In this document: positions 11,802 to 23,931 of the stretch, one piece after another | How the letters are laid out: each line of letters begins with the position of its first letter | Position numbering within the stretch: position 1 is the first letter of the stretch | NCBI GenBank assembly: GCA_032173965.1 | Contig: CM063294.1 | Span: 3,828,452 to 3,892,451 of the forward strand | Length of the DNA: 64,000 bases | Direction: 5' to 3' | Source: Sitta carolinensis | Taxonomy: Eukaryota > Chordata > Aves > Passeriformes > Sittidae | Notes under the pieces: generated by a model | The model's database searches: none | Seen by the model: only the letters and a program-made list of their open reading frames with translations | Told to the model about the DNA's origin: nothing | Position numbers and translations under genes: made by a program

Positions 11802-14800
11802 TGGGGGATTCTGACCTGATGGTTTATAGGCAGTTTCTCTTCCAGAAACTGGATAACCCTGCTAGTCTGTGCAGCTCGGAGATTGTCAGGGTCAGATTTA
11901 CTGCATTTGCTTTGTTAATGTGGCTTTTCTTGGCCTTGCCATTAGAGCTAGTCAGCAAATGTCAGCACATCACGGTGTGCTTGCACTCAGTATTGCTATG
12001 TGGATATTGCTTTTGTTGTTTGAAAACTTCCTTTTAATCAATTAGTTATTATGTGGATTTTTTTGCCTTTCCCCTTTGGCCATGCCCTGAAAGGAGCTGG
12101 AAAATGTTTTCATGAGTGTTCAGTGCTTCTGAGCTGCTGGAGTCTTGTCCATGGTTAGAATGGGAAATTCACTTGTAAATTGTCATTACTGCAACTAGGA
12201 GACAATGCAGAGTGAATATAACTCTGTTTTCTCTTTGGTGAACAGGAGATTAGAATACATTTGGCATTATTTTCACACTCAGGCAGTTTCCTCACACAAA
12301 GCAAATGTAGGAACAGATTGAACTGATGACCTGAAGTGCAGACATCTCATCTACGCAACAGGAAAAATATCATAATGATAATGTAAATATTTCTGCTGCT
12401 TTCCATAATAGACTGTCATCCTGAGGCCAAAGATGAGTTTACATTCATCGTCTTGTAAAAGTCCTTTCAGATACTTTGGAAATATGTTGTGGATAATGAG
12501 AATTTCTTTTAGTGGGTGTGGATAGTAGGAGACATGATCATTGGTGTAGAGATACTAATGAGTGTTAAATTGCAAGTGCTGCCTGTGAAGCCTTGATTTT
12601 CATCAGTGTCTTTAAAAAGAAAAGGCAATTTCCCATCAGCAGTTTTCTGGCTGTTTCATGGCAGCAGAACCCTGATTTACCTGCAGAGATTTATTGCCCA
12701 CTCAGGGTACCCCATGAGTTAAGGGTTTTGGGGGGTAAAATGATGCAAGGCCAAATCCTTCTTTGTTTTAATTATCGTTTGGTTTTCTTCTCGAGATCTG
12801 CAATGTGTACAACAGGCAGCTCCAGTCAGGCTTTCTGGAGCTTTTCCATGTGTTTCACAGGGGTAACAGGCCAGGCCTGTTTAAAGTATTTCAGACACTT
12901 AAAGGTCTCGAAAATGAAAGCTGCTATTACTTTTAAATGCACTAGGTTTGCTTTTGAAATACAGTCATAAATGATCCAGGATTTCATTTTGCTTCCAGCC
13001 CCTGCAGTTGGGAGAGCCGTGGGATTGCAGCCTGGGGCGTGTGTGTGCCCCAGAAGGGTCAGGAGCTGAACCAGGGGATTTGATCTGGAGCCTGACACAG
13101 CTCCACGTCCCCAGAGCAGACTGCACTGTAAAACTTACAAGGGTAGAAAATATTCATGAAACAAAATTAATATAACCCATTCAAGTGATTAAATGTTAGG
13201 GTGCTGTGAGAATAGATTGGCAGGGGTGGTTTGTCATCATCGTGCTCTCATGACCAAGGCAAGGATGTTGTACAAGGTGTGCCTTTGAACTGCTTTCATT
13301 TCTTCACTTAGTGTAACACACTGAAAACAAAAGGTTATGGCACCATGTGTGATATGAAGTCCATGTTTTAAAGTTCCCTTATATAATACTTTGGAACTTA
13401 GTGAGATTATTCAAATATCAAGTAATTGCTGCTGTTGAATATTGAGATTTTCTGCAATGAAAATGCAAATACTGTTGAGAAAATTGACTGAAGTGTATTA
13501 GAAATTAAGTACCTGCCTTTTGCTTTGCTCTGTTAAGCTCCCTGATGGGCTGTTGCTAAAGACATCTATGAAATGTTTGCTTCAGGAAACAGCTGATGTG
13601 AATTTACTCCATTCTTCTTGATCTATGAAGGAATGTTAAGTTTAATGTTTTGAATGGTTTCTGTGCATGGCACAACATCAGTGCTCGGTGAACTGTGAGG
13701 GGAAAAATGCTGACAAGAGAAGCATCCAATATGAAACTAAATATTACATACATACAGTTAGTTTCTTTTGTTGAGAATAATCTTGTATCCTACCCCACAG
13801 CCACAGGACTCGATCTCCTCTGATTTCTGATCATCATCCCTGGGTCAGCCCTGCCTGGCTGTGCTTCCTGGGAGTGAAGAGAGCTGCTGAGTGCACTGGG
13901 ACATTGAGCCTCTGAGCCCCAGGCTGAGTTCTTTACAGCATATGCCCAAAGTGACTGTACCTCCAGGAGCACCAGATGGAATTTTTGCCTTTTTCACCTT
14001 GAGTTTGGACTACCCTGCTCTAATTTTTCCCAGTAATTGCTCGATTAACCCCATACCTCAGAATCCCTTACTGGGAGCAGAGCTAGTGGTATATTGGGCT
14101 AGGTTTTTTTACTAGGACTTCTCTGCAGGAGTGGCAGCCTTTGCAGTGTCTTGGTGTTATTTGATCACAGAGCTCGTTGGTCTAGGAGGTTTTTCACTGA
14201 AACACCTTCCCTTCCTTGGCTCCAGAGGCCTCAGGTTGTTCCTGCTGTGTGAGGAGGATTGGGCCATTGGGCTGGCTGCACTAGAGCCCCCCAGGTCTGT
14301 GTGCTGGGCTGGGTTTGCTGGGAGGACACGCTGGCACATCCCTGTGGAGCCAGGAGTCTCAGCAGGGCTGTCCTGGGGCTCTCCAGGAGATGGGAAATGC
14401 CCAGCTGAGCTCCAGAGGGTCCCTGCCCACCAGCCCCTCCCTGACAGGAGCACAGTTACGCTGACATTGCTCAGGTGGGCTGCTCAGTTTTGACTTTCAA
14501 GGCAACGTTTGTGGAGTATTTTGATAAAGTGTAATTTACATGCATCAGTAATTACAGGCTCCAGAGGGACCATGGTATTTTTTTTCCTGACAGGACAGAA
14601 AACAAATTTCCCATAAGCCTGGGGAATGCAACATGCCACTTGCCCCAGTTGGTGGTGAACTTCAAAGGAAAACAATATTTCTTTTTACTGGCCTGGGTTT
14701 TGCACTATTTTATCTTCAAAACTGGTATTTCAGTTGCTTGAAGGGAATTATTTTTTTTCGCTGCTTGTTGCTCTTTTTTTCCCAAATGGCATTGCTGGTT

Positions 14801-15890
14801 TTTAAAAAATGAGGACCACCTCACTCTTGCAGCTGGAGCTTATTCCAATCCCTCTTTAATGAGGTAAACCCATTTCATTGTGTTTAAATAAGCACAGGAA
14901 CAAAGGGCCAGTTGCTGGGTTGGCCTGTGGATAGCTGTGGCTTACAACAGGCCATGTGTTGGGTGTCAAACTTGGCAAAAATATCAGCTAGATTGTTTTT
15001 TACTTTGTAGTTAAGGTTTGTAAATAAATACAATTTTATGGAAAGTGTAAATGATAGATCTCTAAAAGCTGAGACTTATTTATTACCAGTCTGTTTTTTC
15101 ACCTCTCTTAATTCACTTGAGAGAGTCTTTCCTTTCTAAAGAATGAAATGAAAAGGGGAAAAGGATTCCCCTCTTCCTTTAGAGCATGTTGAGCATACCA
15201 TAAAATATGGAAAAGTGAGGACTTGCCACTCTGGCTTGGCTCTGTACCTTGCCCTGGAAATGAGGAGGGAATTCAGTTAGCAGAGCCTTTCTAAGGTGTT
15301 TTTCGTGCCCCAGTGTTGGAGTGTCAGGTTGGCAAGAGGAATGCCAGCTGCTCTTTGGGCTTTCAGCCTCTCCCTTATGTACGGTGACCTGCAAGATTAA
15401 CACACTAAAATTGAGGGGGAGCAATTTTTATGTATGAAAATTTCCAATATCCATAAAGATACAAGCTCTAGCATTTCCCAGTGAATATTCAGGAGCTGGA
15501 GGGCTGCTGGGATGCTTCTGTGTAACTTTAAACTGCACTTTTAAAATCATGCAATGCTTGGATACATCACTGAGGTTTTTTCTGGAGCAAATTTTCACAA
15601 TTGACTTCATCTGCACAGGTTGGGGGGATTAGTTGTAGAAATTGTCAGTGGCTTGTCTTGGATCAGCAGTCACTGGGTTGTTAGGAGTTTTTTCCCCACT
15701 AATATGCCTGCTTTGTAGGGTTTTCAGATTTAGTATTGTGGTAGCCAACCCATTTGTTTCTTTCTCCTGTAGAAGGAGATTTTTCTGGTTTTCTTGCCAG
15801 AAATACAAGAATATATATACAATACAATGCAAGAAAGAATGGAGCATTTTAACCTCATCAGCATTGAACTGTCTGTGTTTTGAGGGGAAG

Positions 15891-15941
15891 TTGAACCATA
15901 TGACCTCAGAGGTCCCCTACAACCTGAAATATTCTGTGGTT
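15891..15941 (+). mobile_element. CR1 retrotransposon fragment (3' end)
   Basis: The sequence carries the order of words found at the CR1 3' end: TTGAACCATATGACCTCAGAG, then GGTCCCCTACAACCTGAAAT, then ATTCTGTGGTT. The last part corresponds to the short ATTCTRTG-type terminal repeat of CR1. Only about 50 bases remain, consistent with the severe 5' truncation normal for this non-LTR element in birds. Orientation is plus, the same as SLIT3. The copy is old and has no coding potential. Confidence 0.8.
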
Positions 15942-18900
15942 AAATGTGTTATTTACAGTATTTAATGCTAGGGCTTGGAAGCTTTTAGCTGGTCCCAAGT
16001 TTGGCAGATACTGTGGATATGGGATACCAGACCGTGGAGTTTTTCTTCTTTTGTTCTTCTATTCAGAATGAAAGATTAAATGTAGTAGACAGGATTTTTG
16101 TGGGTGCTGGAAGATGCTGTGCCTAAGAGGTGCATGACTGTGCTCATCATCAGGATGTTAGACTATGAGGTGTTGGTTTTCATCTCCCACAACCCTGGAA
16201 AGTCATCAGGAGCCAGAATTGATGAACTGCTGCTGAGGAAAGTAAATTTCAGCTGTGTCCCACCCTAAATTGTGCTGTTGGAATCCACTTGTGACGTTGA
16301 CTTTGGTGTCCTTTCCAGAGGTAAGGAGGTGCCTTGGTGCTCGGAGTGTGTTTTATCATCTTGCATCTTACTGTGGGAGAAACTTATTTGCTTTATGCCT
16401 TTTGTGAACGTGTCTTGTTTCTGCTGTGCTCACAGCCAGCCTGGAAATCAGAGTGGCTGATCTGGGAGGCTGTGGAGGGTTCCTGGTGTAACACAGGCAG
16501 AGCTGCTGCCCAGATTCCCTTTGAAAAGTGTGGAAAAGGAGAAGGGAGTGCAGCAGAGATGGCTCCTGTGCCCAGGGATTTCCTAACCAAGATCCTGTCT
16601 AAAGTGGCCCTGGCATGGATGGAGGATCCAGGTTTTCCCACAGGAGGAGGAGTTTCAGGGTTGTGCTCTGTGCTCACGTCCCCTGGTCAAATCTGATGAA
16701 AGAAGGGCACGTTGGGCTCAGCCTCCCATTATCTAAGAATGTAGCTTTTGAATTTAAATGGTATTAACTTAGTTTCAGGTTGCATCTACAGGAAAAGGTT
16801 TGGTCTCTTTCTCATCTTAATCTGATGATCTTGATTTAATTTTCGAATTTATTTCCAAACAGTCTCTAAGGTAATGTTACTACAATGTCAGCAATCTATT
16901 TAAATTGCAGAGAAATCCCAACTATTTAAAAAAGAAATGGCTAAAAGGAAATGTCTTAATGTCCACTGGGTTATGCTGCATTTCAGGCATGTTTTCAGCT
17001 GCTGCAGCACCATGGCCCTGTCCCAAATAGGGTTTGTATGTGAAGATTCAAATAGGCTCAACCAATCATTTCATGGTTTTTGAACTTGTGGTAAAGCTCC
17101 AGCTAAGGAAAATACAACACTATTTCTTGCATGATTATACTGGTGATACTTCCCTCTGACACTGAAGGGAAGCACTTCTTAAAAGTGTCTTCCAGAAGGC
17201 TCAACTTGACTCATTTAATTAAGTTACTGAATTACAAACTTTTACTTAAATGTGTAAATCAAAAGGGTTTTTTTTTTGAGTAACGTTTTTTATATTTCAA
17301 AAACCATTTTTGTGAGTTTTTCTGGCAGCCATCTGTACAAAAATATTAAACGAAAAATTCCAAACTCTAACATTTGTGTTATGCAGATTAATTAGTTTTG
17401 AGTTCTTGGCTAGTTGGCCAAAGAAATGATTTATGCTGTGGAGACTGCTGTGTCAGGGACAGGTAATGTGTGAAGTAACTGTTAACTATGTGGATGAGAC
17501 AAGGAGTTCAATTTTAAGGAGGTTTATTTTTGAAGAAAAAATGAGATATTTAGAATTTTTTTCTGATTTAATTTTATTTTTATAATAAAAGACGGATTCA
17601 GTTCATGAGTTGATTAGACCCATATAAAATTATTTAGTGGTTCCTCATTTTATATTTTCACAGACTGAAGACAGACATCACCTCATAGCCCTGCATCTTA
17701 AATAATTCCAGATAGCATAATTATCTGTAATTACTTATTAAATTTTCTCTACTTTGTTATTCTGTAGGGGTTGCAAATAATTGAGTACACACTTTACTCA
17801 GTAACTTCTCATGAATCCATACATCCCACTTGTTACTGTGTATTGATGATGCTTATTGAGACTGGTACATTATTGATTAACATTTCACGGGGTTGTACAT
17901 TTTCTAATGCACAAGAGAAAATGTAGAAATTACAGTTGATGTGCAGTGCTCTTATTCCTTTGAATTTTACCCCAAAGCACCTGAGTATTTGAATGAAAGG
18001 ATGGATCATGTGTTTTTTTTTTGTTATTGTCAACTCTTCACTCGCTAAAACCTATTTACAGACTTTTAATGGGAATTATGGCTCTTTTTGTGCAGAATTT
18101 TATGTGGGTGTGGAAAAACTGGTAGCGTTTATTTCACTTGTAAAAAATATTAGAGTGCAAAAGAGTGATGCTTGTACTGAGGAGCCTGAGGAGAGGGTGT
18201 CCTGGCAGTTCTGTTCTGCTGTGGCTCTCTGGGTTTCCCAGCTCAGTCACAGCCAGGGGAGCTGGGAGAGGATTGCTGGGGCAGATTCCTGGTCCTGCAG
18301 AGCCAGGGGGAGCTGCCCTGGGCTGGGACAGCCCTGCCCATCTCCTGAACTGCCCAAAATCAAAACTGGCAGCAAGGGCCATCATTATCAACCCCGGGGA
18401 GAAATGCAGCCCTTTTGAACTTCTGCTGAAACAAACCCCACCCAACCAGAAAAACTAAAGTCAGACAACTAAAAGAAAGAAAAAAAGAAAAATACAGTCT
18501 CATGTTGTTGCCTTTGCACAGCAGAGTCCATGTTCTGAATATACCAAGTTAGTTCAGGAGAGCAGCTGGGGCTTAAATTCTGCATTACTGGTGGTTCTGA
18601 GTGAGACTCTGCACTGAGCTCTCTCAGGTGTGTGCAGAGTCCCTCTCCTGGAAATCTGACATTGTTCTGCTCAGCATTTTGAACTGTGTTAGGGAATAAC
18701 TTGGGGAAACAAAAATCCTGCGTGGATAAACATTTCTTCAGTGACTATAAGTTGAGTACGCGGACTGATTTTTTAAAATCCTGTTAGGAAATATTAATTA
18801 TTAGGTAATAAGGCAAAAAAATTACCTGATAAGGGCAAGGAATTTTGGAATGTGGTGGGCAAGACTCGGTGTCCTAATTGGAATTTTCAGTTGTTGAATT

Positions 18901-21900
18901 AAGTGTTTTATTTAAACAGCTTGGATTCTAAAGGATTGGTGGCATTTTGAATTAAGTAACTTTGTGGGGGTTAGTTTACTGTTAGACAGCACTGGTGTTA
19001 AGAGCTGGTGATTTATTTTATTGTAGGTAGCCAAACATCTTTGTGTGCTGGTTGTTCCACATACACATACATTTTACTCACCCTCCTGGTAGGTACTTTT
19101 TTCCATCACTGCTCTTGCATATGTTGTGCTGCTGCTGAGTTGCTCTTGGAAACCATTTCTTAGTATGGACATTGGGACTGTGTTTCAAGAAAATGCAGTG
19201 CTTAATAAAACCAGCATGTAATGCAACAGCCCAAATAATTGCCAATGTGCATACAATTGTATATTCCATAAAAGTGTTACAGTAATGCTACTCTTTGCCT
19301 TCAGCTTGTTGTATTACTGGCATATTATATAAATAGCCAGCTATTGAGATAGTTGGGAATTTTTGAATGAAAGCTTTTGTAGAATTAAGAATTGCTGGGT
19401 TTGAGTTTTAATGGGAATATTGGGAAAATCAGACACTACTTGAATTGTCTGAAGTTATTACAGAATAAGTAAATCCTAAAAAGACTGCATTGTGATCGTT
19501 CCTGCTCCTGAAGTTCTGATGGTTTTTCAGCAGTTGTAAATCAGTGCTTAAATAGTCTCTTGGTATAGAGACAGGACACAAAGGGTTTAGCTGTGCCTTG
19601 CCTTAAAATCATGGGATTTTTTGGTTAAACACAATGAACTTCAAATGGTGAAATCTGAGTGAGTGATCTAAGTAACTTTTGTTGCAATTTTCTTCAAAAC
19701 TTACATTGCTGAATTTTTGTGGCATAATAGAAGGACACAGATGAGAAACTGAGTAATGGTTCCTGACATTAATAGAAAGGAATAAAATAAATCGGAGCCA
19801 TTTTTTGTGCACCACTGAAGAGAACGTGTGGTGGTGAGCGTGGAACAGCAGCCAGGCTGGAACAGGAGCAGGCCTTGAGTTTATGAGCTTGAGATAAATA
19901 TTTAAAAATGCCATTTCACTACGTGCAGAGTGTGTTTTGCACATTTAAGTTTGGTTTCCTTTTAAAGTGTGTGTGAGATAAGAACACCTGCTACTGCTGC
20001 TGGTGGGGCAGGTCTGGAAACCCAGAGCCTGTGCAGGGAATGGCTCCAGGGACAGCAAGGAGGCAGAAAATGGTTTCAGCATGGGCTGGGCAGGGAAGAG
20101 GAGAGGGCCAGTTTGGGAGAATTTCAGCTATGTCATGGGAAATGGCCACAGCCAGACTTGTGATTAGCAGGAGAGAGCAAATCCTCTGGGTCATTGCCAG
20201 GGTTCAGGAGGGCAAAACACTGCTGGGCTGTCAAATTGTTGCCATACTTTGTTTAAAGAAGAAAGGGAGGGGAAATATAAGTGGGGGAAAAAAACCCTAA
20301 CCTAACGAAGAAGCACATGATTTTTTTTTTTTTGGGTGTCAAATGTGCCATCATTTTAGTGTTGCTGACATGTACATCCTGAGCAATGCATGAGGACAGA
20401 GAAGGGCTGGAACAAGTGCATTCAAGTATTGAGGAAATCTGAACAGTTCATCATTTTTTGAGTTGGTTTTTTTTTTTTTTTTTTTTTTTGATTACAAGAA
20501 TCTTCTCATAAATTGCATTGATTTTTTTTCTTTGGATAAGATTTACTTATGTTAAGGGTATTTATGTATTCCTAATCCCAAAATGACTTAAAGCTGCTTT
20601 TTCTGTATCCTAAATTCAAAGACACCATGTGGCATATTGAGGGAGTATGAGAAACCTTTTTTTTTTAAACAAATAACGAAAGTATATTCTGAAAGGACAC
20701 TAACTAGAGCCGAAACCAAAGCAGACAACTGAAAGTATCTTGGTACACTAAAATTCATTGGATTTTTTCTGGTGTGTTGTAAATACCTGCTGTGTTGGTC
20801 AGACCTGCTGAGTGTGATTTGTGAGAGCACTCAAGTAGGAGTTTCCTGGTTCTGGGACACTGCAGCTTTCCAAGTCAAACCTCTTTATTCACTCGCCTCA
20901 GGTGAGTAAACAGAGGTGTTGTGTTCAGCCCTGCTGTGGTTGCTCCCCAGACCCAGGGCCATGGCCCTTGGAGCAGCTCCTGGGCCAGGCAGTGCAGTGG
21001 GGCTCTGCCACCTGGCACAGGGTGCTGACCATAGGCAAAGCAGGCACTTTGTGCTCACCCCACTTCTCCTGCACTCCTGGCTCGCTGCAGGAGCAGGCTG
21101 CAGGCTTCCCTGGGCTCAGGCTGCATCTCCTGGGTCTGCAGAGCACCCAGAGCCATGCCAGGCTCCTGCTCTCAGCAGCCTCTGTGTGCACGGCTGGTGC
21201 TGCCCTGAGCCCTCTGTGGGTGCCCAGGGCTGGTGGGCACTCAGCCTGAACTCCTCTGGGTTCAGCACAGGGAGGAGCAACCGACTGGGGTGGCAGGAGA
21301 AAACCCCGAGTCCTTTCCCCTGGGTCAGCCCTGGAGTTCTCCAGCCTCGTTTCCTGATCAGTGTGGGCACTTCCAGCTGCCAGCAGGGCAGGGACAGTTT
21401 AACGGCTCAAAGCGGATTGGAAGAGACAGAAATGCTGATGAAACTGCTTCCCAAGAGCCCGTGTGACAGGCCTGACACAGTGCTCTGATTTATTTTCTGA
21501 TCACTGGGGTTTTATTTATTTCTTGTGCCCTCACAATACTAATGACATTTCCAGTTGATCTTTGATTTTTCATTTCCTTACACGTTTCAACTTTCAGTAA
21601 ATACAACTCCACATTTTTTACTCATGTGTAAGCTACAGAAAACTTACCCTAAAAGTGAGTCCCTGCAATTTACATGTCAGTAATTATATTTAGCTGTATT
21701 AATCTGATTGTTTGAATTAATCCATCCAACCTATTTCTTTAGTAAATGCAGAACACTTACAGGTTAGTGTTTCAAGAATAATACTGTAAATGAGCAGAGC
21801 TTTGCAGACTTCTATGCCAAATGCTGTCTAGATGTAGAGTTCTTTCCCACACAGAGCTGTCCTTCCCCCCCTCCTCTGCAGCAGTGGGAACCAGAAGCAT

Positions 21901-23912
21901 CACCCATGACTCATGGCACAGAGCTTAATATCTGCTCTGGAAGCTTGGAATTGTGTCTGCCTTGGCTCCAGATGTAAATGTGGGACTATTTGCTGACCAG
22001 CTGAGACTTTACATGGAGCATTTGACTGGAGGGCAACATTCTGAGCCTTCACAGTGATAACTGAGGCATTTAGGTTGCCTAAAAAAACTAGGAAAGTGTA
22101 ATATATGAAGTATTCAGAGTGAATCAGTGTTGATTTTGATGTATTTCTTTGCAAGGTTAGGTTGAATGCCAGCAGTCAAGTAGGCTCTTGTTAGTGCTTG
22201 AGATTGATGGGTTGTCTCTTAAAAATCATCAATTTCCTAAATGAGAATTCATTCACTAAGAAGTAGCTAAACCAGGTGTAGAAGTAATAGCCAGATTTTT
22301 CCCAGGAATGAAGCTGTTCCCGTGAGGTGACAGCTGAGTCTCTGCTGTGGCCTGAGACTTTGGGTTTTGGGTGTGTTTTCATTCCTAAACGAGACATGGA
22401 ATGTGTGAGCACAAAGTGCATGTGTGTCCTGTGCTGTCACCAGTGGCTCCGTTGAGAGCTCTGCACAGAGTGACAGGCAGGGTCTGGAAGGTTCTTCTGA
22501 GGAACTCAACCCCTTAGCTCAGGGATTAAGAGGTCACCACAGCTTCTGGGCACAGAGTCCTGGAGTCAGGGGCTGAGGCAGTGCTAGGCTCTAGTGCTGG
22601 GCATGTTCAGTGACAAAATATTACTGATGCTCTTGGCAAATTTAGGGATGGAGGGAGGAAGAGAGATGAATTGTGGGACAATCTTCAAAGGATAGACCTA
22701 CCTGGAAACATACAGGAATTTCTCGAAGTTTTCAGCGTTCTTAAAACCAGATGAAAGCCTAAAAATGCCCACATGTGTCGAGGAGATCTGCAGTGTGAAT
22801 GCATGGATACCATAATGATTGACACACTCAGTCACTTTGAAGAGTGTTTTTAATTATGTTTTCCTGTAGTGCTGCGTGTGAAATGTTTTGATCTCACATA
22901 GGAAGAAGAGTTAGGTCTGTAACAAGCACATGAATGGTGTGAGAGTGCTTTGCAGTGTGTTCCTGTGCCTGGAAAAACTGGCATCTTGTTCCCTGTCATC
23001 AGCTCAAGATGCGAAAAGGAAATGTACAACTGCTGAAAGTTGTGCAAAGAATCTGGTGAGGAATCTTCTGCCTTTGAAGATCTCCATATGTGAGGTATTC
23101 ATGCATGTTTTGAAGATGACTTGGTTCTTGGGATTCCTGAAGGTATTAGGGAGGAACGCCTGTAGCAGCTTGTGTTTGGCAACAGTTTAACGGCACAAAT
23201 CAAATCACAAATGCATAAATACGGTGAGTTATTGTCTCTGTCAAAACTGAGCACAGTTAGGGAGCTCTGTCCAACTGTGATCTGTGTGGTCTGGCTCCTG
23301 GCAGTCAACATACTGGAAGTGTAGAAGTTAATGTTCCAGAAACTTATCTGCAAGGAGCTGTCTGAGCTCCTGATGGGCAAGGCTCGTGTTGTCAGAGATC
23401 AGATCGTGTTGTTCTGATAGCAAACCATCCATCTTGTTCCTATTGGCTGCCTTATTCAAGTGAGGCTAAATTTCCAGCCTAATGTGCCTTCCAAGTACTG
23501 TGAGTGCTGAGGTTCAGTTGCTGGAGGGAAAGGTGTGCTCAAGGAACTGTTTCATGTGAAAATACATGACTTGAAAATCATGAGAAGTGTCTCAAGGCAG
23601 AATGGGAAAGAGTAACTGGAATTCAGATCAAGACTATAAATTGCACCTTTAATGGACCTCCATGCTGGGATTAGAACTAGACCTATAGAAAACAGATAGT
23701 GTACCCCTTAAAAATAAGAAAAATCTGTTTGTTTCAATACAGTCTTTCTCCCCTGTGTGCACCTTGCTGTATTTGCAGTTGCACCCTGCAGCACCTCCCC
23801 ACTGCTGTCACTGTCCTCCAGACTCCTCCTGCAAACCCTGCTGGTTTATGGCAAATTGATTCCAAATAGCCACAGATTTTAACCAGGTCTGGAAACTATA
23901 TATTATATATAA
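15942..23912 (+). other. SLIT3: Intron, third section
   Basis: This is an AT-rich intron section with GC-rich patches at about 16440-16690, 18180-18410 and 20920-21480. The last holds a 190-codon open frame at 20916-21488, but other frames on both strands are open over the same bases and the translation has no recognisable domain. T runs lie at 17268-17278 and 20467-20489. No exon or named repeat was recognised. Confidence 0.65.
20467..20489. repeat. Poly(T) run of 23 bases
   Basis: This is an uninterrupted run of 23 T within a T-rich stretch, with a shorter T run at 20321-20333 upstream. I see no target-site duplication or retroposed body beside it. It is best read as a mononucleotide microsatellite. 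Confidence 0.9.
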
Positions 23913-23931
23913 AGCTCTATAATATAGAGCT
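23913..23931. repeat. Perfect short inverted repeat (9 + 1 + 9)
   Basis: AGCTCTATA and TATAGAGCT are exact reverse complements around a single A. The repeat sits directly downstream of a TATATATTATATATAAA stretch, so the block is locally AT-rich. A one-base loop is too tight for a stable RNA hairpin, so it is more likely a chance or cruciform-prone palindrome than an RNA gene. Confidence 0.8.

Larger units (their letters stand above)
9291..15890 (+). other. SLIT3: Intron, second section
   Basis: This is AT-rich intron with GC-rich patches at about 9410-9740, 11250-11500, 11620-11730 and 14210-14470. Open frames of 98-148 codons in these patches exist on both strands at once and look compositional. 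It contains the 42-base T run and the 26-base duplication listed separately, and a TAAT-rich stretch near 10800-10870. No exon, RNA gene or named mobile element was recognised. Confidence 0.65.

Noticed and set aside
20291..20306. Telomere-like CCCTAACCTAAC words
   Set aside because: Only about one and a half degenerate units are present, which is too little to call an interstitial telomeric repeat.
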